This document shows positions 60,390 to 64,000 of a stretch of 64,000 bases of DNA, piece by piece. Each line of letters opens with the position of its first letter. Position 1 is the first letter of the stretch. The stretch spans positions 199,707 through 263,706 of the forward strand of contig JAJRPF010000008.1 in NCBI GenBank assembly GCA_024280885.1. Reading direction: 5' to 3'. The notes beneath the pieces are model-generated. The model was not told where the DNA came from, ran no database searches, and was given only the letters and a program-made list of their open reading frames with translations. The stretch comes from Planctomycetota bacterium. GTDB lineage: Bacteria; Planctomycetota; JAJSAM01; JAJVHW01. The position numbers and the translations under genes were made by a program.

Positions 60390-60403
60390 ACCGAACGTTC
60401 GGT
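60390..60403 (+). promoter_or_regulatory. TetR-type operator upstream of the DsrE-like gene
   Basis: ACCGAACGTTCGGT is a perfect 14-base palindrome, 22 bases before the start codon at 60426. It is the partner of the operator at 59766-59783. It likely overlaps the promoter of the DsrE/PPOX genes. Confidence 0.65.
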
Positions 60404-60425
60404 ACATGGATACAAGGAGGATGAG

Positions 60426-60821
60426 ATGTCCGAGACAACGAACAAGCAGAAGGTGGCGATTGTGGTCCTTTCCGATCCGAAGGGCGGCGGGGACGAGGCG
60501 CTCGGGCGACTCTTCAACGCATTGGCCGCGGCCTACGACTTCCAGGTGAACGGCGCCGACGTGAAGCTGCAGTTCCAGGGCGCCGGCACACGTTGGCTCG
60601 GCGAGGTCATCCGGCCGGACCACCCAGCGTACGCGCTCTTCCAGGCGGTCAAGGAGACCGTGGCAGGCGCTTCTTGTGGATGTGCCGAGGTCTTCGGAGC
60701 GACGGAGAGCGTCAAGCGCTCCGGCTTCGAACTGATCTCCGATAACCCGGTGCCGGGAACTACCGGTCTCCCGAGCCTCGCACGGCTCCTGAACGACGGG
60801 TACCAGGTACTGACGTTCTGA
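60426..60821 (+). CDS. DsrE-like sulfur-relay family protein
   Basis: The 131-residue protein resembles the DsrE/DsrF-like fold: KVAIVVLSDPKGGGDEALGRLFNAL, VNGADVKLQFQGAGTRWLGEV and a Cys-containing loop (ASCGCAEVFGA), then GYQVLTF at the end. It is probably a cytoplasmic small sulfur-transfer or redox protein. AAGGAGG precedes the ATG at ideal spacing. It is the first gene after the operator at 60390, and the PPOX-like gene follows. Confidence 0.78.
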   Translation: MSETTNKQKVAIVVLSDPKGGGDEALGRLFNALAAAYDFQVNGADVKLQFQGAGTRWLGEVIRPDHPAYALFQAVKETVAGASCGCAEVFGATESVKRSGFELISDNPVPGTTGLPSLARLLNDGYQVLTF

Positions 60822-60833
60822 TCTCCAAGAGCA

Positions 60834-60864
60834 CACCCGCGGCGAGCTCGGCTCGTCGCGGGTG
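60834..60864 (+). terminator. Hairpin between the DsrE-like and PPOX-like genes
   Basis: CACCCGCG (60834-60841) pairs with CGCGGGTG (60857-60864), and an inner CGAGC/GCTCG stem closes a TCG loop. It has no T tract. It may attenuate transcription into the next gene or stabilise the first mRNA segment. Confidence 0.45.
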
Positions 60865-60914
60865 CCGTCGCTCGCCACGCTTCCCTGACCACAGCTCACC
60901 TCAAGGAGAGAGCC

Positions 60915-61484
60915 ATGTCGCGCCAGTTTCCCAGGATCTTGTTCACCGACTCCGTCAAGCAGGCGCAGTCGCATTACGGCTCGCGCGAGATGGTTGCGCG
61001 CATGGAGACTGATGGTCGTGAGGACGCGATCCTCACCTGGAAGGAGATGGACTTCATCCAAACGCGCGACAGTTTCTACATGGCGAGCGTCGGAGACGAA
61101 GGCTGGCCCTACGTTCAGTTCCGCGGTGGCCCGCGCGGGTTCCTGAAGGTGCTTGATGACCGGACGCTCGCCTACGCGGATTATCGCGGCAACCGGCAGT
61201 ACATCAGTGTCGGCAACGTCGGCGGCGACGAGCGCGTCTGTCTCTTCCTGATGGACTACGCCCACAAGAAGCGGATCAAGATCCTGGCGCGCGCGGAGGT
61301 TCACGACGCGGCGGATCGACCGGATCTCGCAGCGCGAGTCGTGGATCAGGGCTACGACGCGACCGTCGAGCGCGTCCTCGTCTATCGCGTGGAGGGCTTC
61401 GATTGGAATTGTCCGCAGCACATCACGCCGCGTTTCACGGACGCGGAGATCGCGGAACGTTCTTCCGGCGCTACAGGTTGTTAG
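60915..61484 (+). CDS. Pyridoxamine 5'-phosphate oxidase-like flavin-binding (PPOX) family protein
   Basis: The 189-residue protein has the PPOX split-barrel pattern: DFIQTRDSFYMASVGDEGWPYVQFRGG, FLKVLDDRTLAYADYRGN and YISVGNVGGDERVCLFLMDY. These match the flavin-binding core. AAGGAGAG precedes the ATG. Its stop overlaps the convergent helicase stop (TTAG), so the two share a 3' end. Co-regulation with the DsrE-like gene suggests a role in response to electrophiles or flavin-linked detoxification; this is inference. Confidence 0.82.
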   Translation: MSRQFPRILFTDSVKQAQSHYGSREMVARMETDGREDAILTWKEMDFIQTRDSFYMASVGDEGWPYVQFRGGPRGFLKVLDDRTLAYADYRGNRQYISVGNVGGDERVCLFLMDYAHKKRIKILARAEVHDAADRPDLAARVVDQGYDATVERVLVYRVEGFDWNCPQHITPRFTDAEIAERSSGATGC

Positions 61485-63325
61485 CGGACATTGCGGTCGC
61501 GGCGGACCGTGACCTTGCGGCCGCGCAGCATCGTTCCGCGCAGCGCCTCGATGACGCGATCCGCGGCGTCGGGGCGGACTTCGACGAACGAGACGTTGAA
61601 CGCCACTTCGATGTTGCCGACCACGTCGCGCGGGAGTCCGGACTCGTTGACAATGGCGCCGAAGAGATCGCCCGGGCGCAGGCGTGCGCGACGACCGATG
61701 CCGATGAAGAGTCGTGTCCACTCGCCCGACCGTTGATTCCCTGAGTGGCTCCCTGAGTGGCCCCCTGGCTGGCTCGGCGCCGGGCCTCGCTGCTGATTGC
61801 CGCCGAAGGCGCCCCGATCGTGTTGCCGATGGTCGTGGCGCTCGTGGCGGGCAGGCCGCTGTGGCTGGTCGAAGGGGAGCTGCGCGATTTCGCGGGGTTC
61901 TTCCGCCCACGACTGTGCGTGCAATGCCTTGAGCGACGCGGCGGCGATCTCGAGGATGTCAAATTCATCGACCAACGTGTCGCAGATGGTGCGATACGGA
62001 CCGAGTCCGCCGTCCGCTGCGGCGTCGCGCACCTGCTCGCGGATGCGGTCGAGCCGCACGGCGTGGAGATCCTCGACCGTCGGCACCATGCGCCGCTCGA
62101 GCGTCTGGCCCGTGAGTCGCTCGATGCTCCGTACGAGGCGTCGCTCGCGTGGCTCGAGGAGCGTGATGGCGGTGCCCTCGCGGCCCGCACGACCGGTGCG
62201 ACCGATGCGGTGCACGTACTGCTCGGGCGCGGATGGCGCGTCGTAGTTGATGACGTGTGTCAGATGCTCGATGTCGATCCCGCGCGCGGCGACGTCGGTG
62301 GCGATCACCAGATCCGCGGCCTGGCCACGCATCTTCTGCATGACGCGGTCGCGATGGCTCTGGTTCATGCCGCCGTGCAGGGCCTCGGCGCGATAGCCGC
62401 GCGCCTGCAGCGATTCGGTGAGCTCGTCAACTTCGATGCGCGTGCGGCAGAACATGAGTGCGGCCGTCGGCGCTTCGACGTCGAGAATGCGGGCGAGAGC
62501 CTCGCGCTTGTCATGCCGGCGCACGATGTACGCTATCTGCCGGATGCGTGGTGTGTCGCCCGGCTCCGCGCGCTCGCGGGCGACCTCGACGCGTGCGGCG
62601 TCGCGCAGGTACTTGTCGACGATGGTCCGCAGGCGGCGCGGGAAGGTCGCGGAGAAGAGCGCCATCTGACGCTTCTCGGGAGCGTTGCCGAGGATCTCCT
62701 CGAGATCGTCCTGGAAGCCCATGTCCAGCATCTCGTCGGCTTCGTCGAGGACGACAACATGCACGTCGTTGAGTCGCAGCGTGCCGCGTCGGAGGTGGTC
62801 GAGCGCGCGGCCCGGTGTCGCGACGACGACGTCCACCCCGCGGCGGAGTGCGCGCAACTGCACGGACATGGCGGCGCCGCCGTAGACGGGCAGCACGTGG
62901 ATCTTCATCGCGCGTCCGTAGCGATGGACAGCCTCGGCGACCTGCATCGCGAGTTCGCGGGTCGGAACGAGAACCAGGGCGAACGGTCCATTGGAGCCCT
63001 TGCGACGCTCGATGCGCTGGACGAGCGGCAGCGCGAACGCGGCGGTCTTGCCGGTTCCCGTCGCAGCCAGTCCGAGAAGATCGCGCCCGGAGAGCAGGAC
63101 GGGGATCGCCTCGCGCTGGATTCCTGTCGGCTCCTCGTACCCGAGTTCGGCGACGGCGGCGACGAGCTGCTTGTTCAATCCGAGGCTGTCGAAGCCCGCC
63201 GGAGCAGGTCCCTTTTCTGCCGGTGCTGCTTCGGTGGTCGATGCTTCCGTAGCCGGTGCTTCGGCGGAAGGCGCGTCGGCGGAAGGTGTGCCCTCAGGTG
63301 CCTGGTTCTCGTTCGTGTCGCTCAT
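61481..63325 (-). CDS. DEAD-box RNA helicase (DeaD/CsdA-type with C-terminal RNA-binding domain)
   Basis: The 614-residue protein has an acidic Ala/Glu-rich N-terminal extension (1-40). The Q motif is near 45-70, Walker A is ATGTGKT (88-94), then PTRELA, GG, TPGR, DEAD (194-197) and SAT (225-227). The second RecA domain has ARGIDI and HRIGRTGRAG. A linker of low complexity (QRPARHERHDHRQHDRG) leads to a DbpA-like RNA-binding domain (~540-614: TRLFIGIGRRARLRPGDLFGAI). The role is ribosome assembly or RNA unwinding, often cold-induced. GAGGAG precedes the ATG at 63325. Its stop overlaps the PPOX gene stop in opposite orientation. Confidence 0.93.
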   Translation of the reverse strand: MSDTNENQAPEGTPSADAPSAEAPATEASTTEAAPAEKGPAPAGFDSLGLNKQLVAAVAELGYEEPTGIQREAIPVLLSGRDLLGLAATGTGKTAAFALPLVQRIERRKGSNGPFALVLVPTRELAMQVAEAVHRYGRAMKIHVLPVYGGAAMSVQLRALRRGVDVVVATPGRALDHLRRGTLRLNDVHVVVLDEADEMLDMGFQDDLEEILGNAPEKRQMALFSATFPRRLRTIVDKYLRDAARVEVARERAEPGDTPRIRQIAYIVRRHDKREALARILDVEAPTAALMFCRTRIEVDELTESLQARGYRAEALHGGMNQSHRDRVMQKMRGQAADLVIATDVAARGIDIEHLTHVINYDAPSAPEQYVHRIGRTGRAGREGTAITLLEPRERRLVRSIERLTGQTLERRMVPTVEDLHAVRLDRIREQVRDAAADGGLGPYRTICDTLVDEFDILEIAAASLKALHAQSWAEEPREIAQLPFDQPQRPARHERHDHRQHDRGAFGGNQQRGPAPSQPGGHSGSHSGNQRSGEWTRLFIGIGRRARLRPGDLFGAIVNESGLPRDVVGNIEVAFNVSFVEVRPDAADRVIEALRGTMLRGRKVTVRRDRNVR

Positions 63326-63494
63326 CGCTGGCTCCTCATCGGGCGCGATCCACGTCCACTTGGACGGGCATGCGGTCCCGAGCCCGACTAGTGTGCGCGC
63401 TAAGGGGGGCGGGAATCCAATTCGCACGAGGCGCGATGCGGATAGCGGGCTCTCTCAGGCTTGCGTCCGGAGGTGCGCCCAAAGCGCGCAGCGG

Positions 63495-64000
63495 TCATTT
63501 GTTCGGCATGCGAATCTGGATGCTGTCGCCGACGAGGGGCATCTTGACGGTGCGCGAACCGAGCTTCGCGATGACCGTCACCGGCTCGCCAGGCAGATCC
63601 ACGAGGCGCGTTTGCCCGGCGAGGTCAGTCCAGAGGTCGAGGTCCTGCACGCCGTCCACCAGTTGGACATGGGGAGCGCCCCACGGGAGATCGACCCCGA
63701 TCTGCACGTTCGGGATCGGGAGCCCGTCGACACCTACGACGCTCACGGTCGCCGCGCGTCCTTGCGTCTCGCGCAGCGCCACAGTGAGGGCCTCGCCGTC
63801 CGCGATCTCGACGGTCTTCACGGTGGAGACGATCCCCGGCTCGCGAAGCGTGACCGTGTATGTGCCGGCAGGGAGGCGTTCGAACTCGACTCTCCCATCG
63901 GCGTCGGTGCGGCCCCCGCCATTCGCCGGACCCGCGACGATGACCAGCGCCCCGCTCGCCACGAGTCCGTTGCGATGGGTCGCCGCAATCGCGAGGCGGG
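63495..64000 (-). CDS. Carboxypeptidase-regulatory-like domain protein, 5'-truncated by the window edge
   Basis: The frame is open to the right edge, so the start is outside; the GTG at 63962 is internal. About 168 residues are visible. They form a carboxypeptidase-regulatory-like beta domain (GRTDADGRVEFERLPAGTYTV, VKTVEIADGEALTVALRE), then a second beta domain (VSVVGVDGLPIPNVQIGV, TRLVDLPGEPVTVIAKLG) ending IQIRMPNK. It is a likely extracytoplasmic or surface protein. The family is clear; the function is not. Confidence 0.7.
   Translation of the reverse strand, partial: RLAIAATHRNGLVASGALVIVAGPANGGGRTDADGRVEFERLPAGTYTVTLREPGIVSTVKTVEIADGEALTVALRETQGRAATVSVVGVDGLPIPNVQIGVDLPWGAPHVQLVDGVQDLDLWTDLAGQTRLVDLPGEPVTVIAKLGSRTVKMPLVGDSIQIRMPNK

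Noticed and set aside
61757..63391. Plus-strand open frame (544 codons) opposite the DEAD-box helicase gene
   Set aside because: The minus strand has all helicase motifs. The antisense product has no recognisable domain.
1..64000. tRNA, rRNA and riboswitch genes
   Set aside because: No cloverleaf-type T-arm sequence, rRNA signature or known riboswitch core was recognised by eye; tRNAscan-SE and Infernal would be decisive.

Overview
The window is GC-rich (roughly two-thirds G+C by eye), gene-dense bacterial chromosome. Many products are exported: lipoproteins with lipobox Cys, outer-membrane barrels and multiheme c-type cytochromes. The gene content points to a Gram-negative, respiring, free-living heterotroph. 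It includes two sulfatase-type enzymes, a periplasmic DUF1570-like metalloprotease, an AfsK/Pkn-type kinase with TPRs, FG-GAP and PPC-like secreted proteins, type IV pilin-like proteins, a B-type succinate dehydrogenase and NorCB-like proteins. The mix resembles Planctomycetota or a neighbouring lineage, but there is no rRNA or other phylogenetic marker, so this is only an inference. No tRNA, rRNA, CRISPR array or intact transposon was seen.

Layout. 1-10.9 kb: alkyl-sulfatase C-terminus, two DUF1254/DUF1214 lipoproteins each followed by an outer-membrane barrel lipoprotein, a glycine-zipper lipoprotein, a PafA-like phosphatase/phosphodiesterase, an IS3-type remnant and an arylsulfatase. This looks like an accessory organo-ester degradation and uptake region. 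11-15.6 kb: an eight-heme cytochrome-TPR lipoprotein, then a thioredoxin-like gene interrupted in frame by TGA directly after a Cys and followed by a bacterial SECIS-like hairpin (candidate selenoprotein), then a monoheme lipoprotein. 15.7-19 kb: sdhCAB, in which sdhB carries an in-frame TAA. 19.3-28.3 kb: aldo/keto reductase, secreted proteins, isochorismatase-like hydrolase, a degenerate EgtD-like protein, a MITE-like element and a metalloprotease. 28.3-32.2 kb: a pilin/pseudopilin cluster with a TatD-like gene antisense to it. 32.4-34.9 kb: a TetR operon (membrane protein, DCC protein, TetR, LamG-like protein) with two matching operators upstream.

35-46 kb: PQQ-type sugar dehydrogenase, SDR epimerase, lipoproteins, M28 peptidase, lipoprotein tyrosine phosphatase, DUF255 thioredoxin-domain protein, NorCB-like pair, a palindromic repeat and a SUFU-domain protein. 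46-54 kb: heterodimeric ABC exporter, M50 protease with zinc ribbon, diheme cytochrome with an EB_dh-like domain, coiled-coil membrane protein and small lipoprotein. 54-64 kb: large Ser/Thr kinase, 14-bp tandem repeat, TPR-like protein, and a TetR regulon (TIGR01777 epimerase, TetR, DsrE-like, PPOX-like) with operators in both control regions. The window ends with a DEAD-box helicase and a partial carboxypeptidase-regulatory-like protein.

The strongest lead is the candidate selenoprotein with its bSECIS-like element. Next are the interrupted sdhB, the frameshifted DUF1254 gene, the two TetR operator pairs, the dispersed 36-bp repeat and the MITE-like element.
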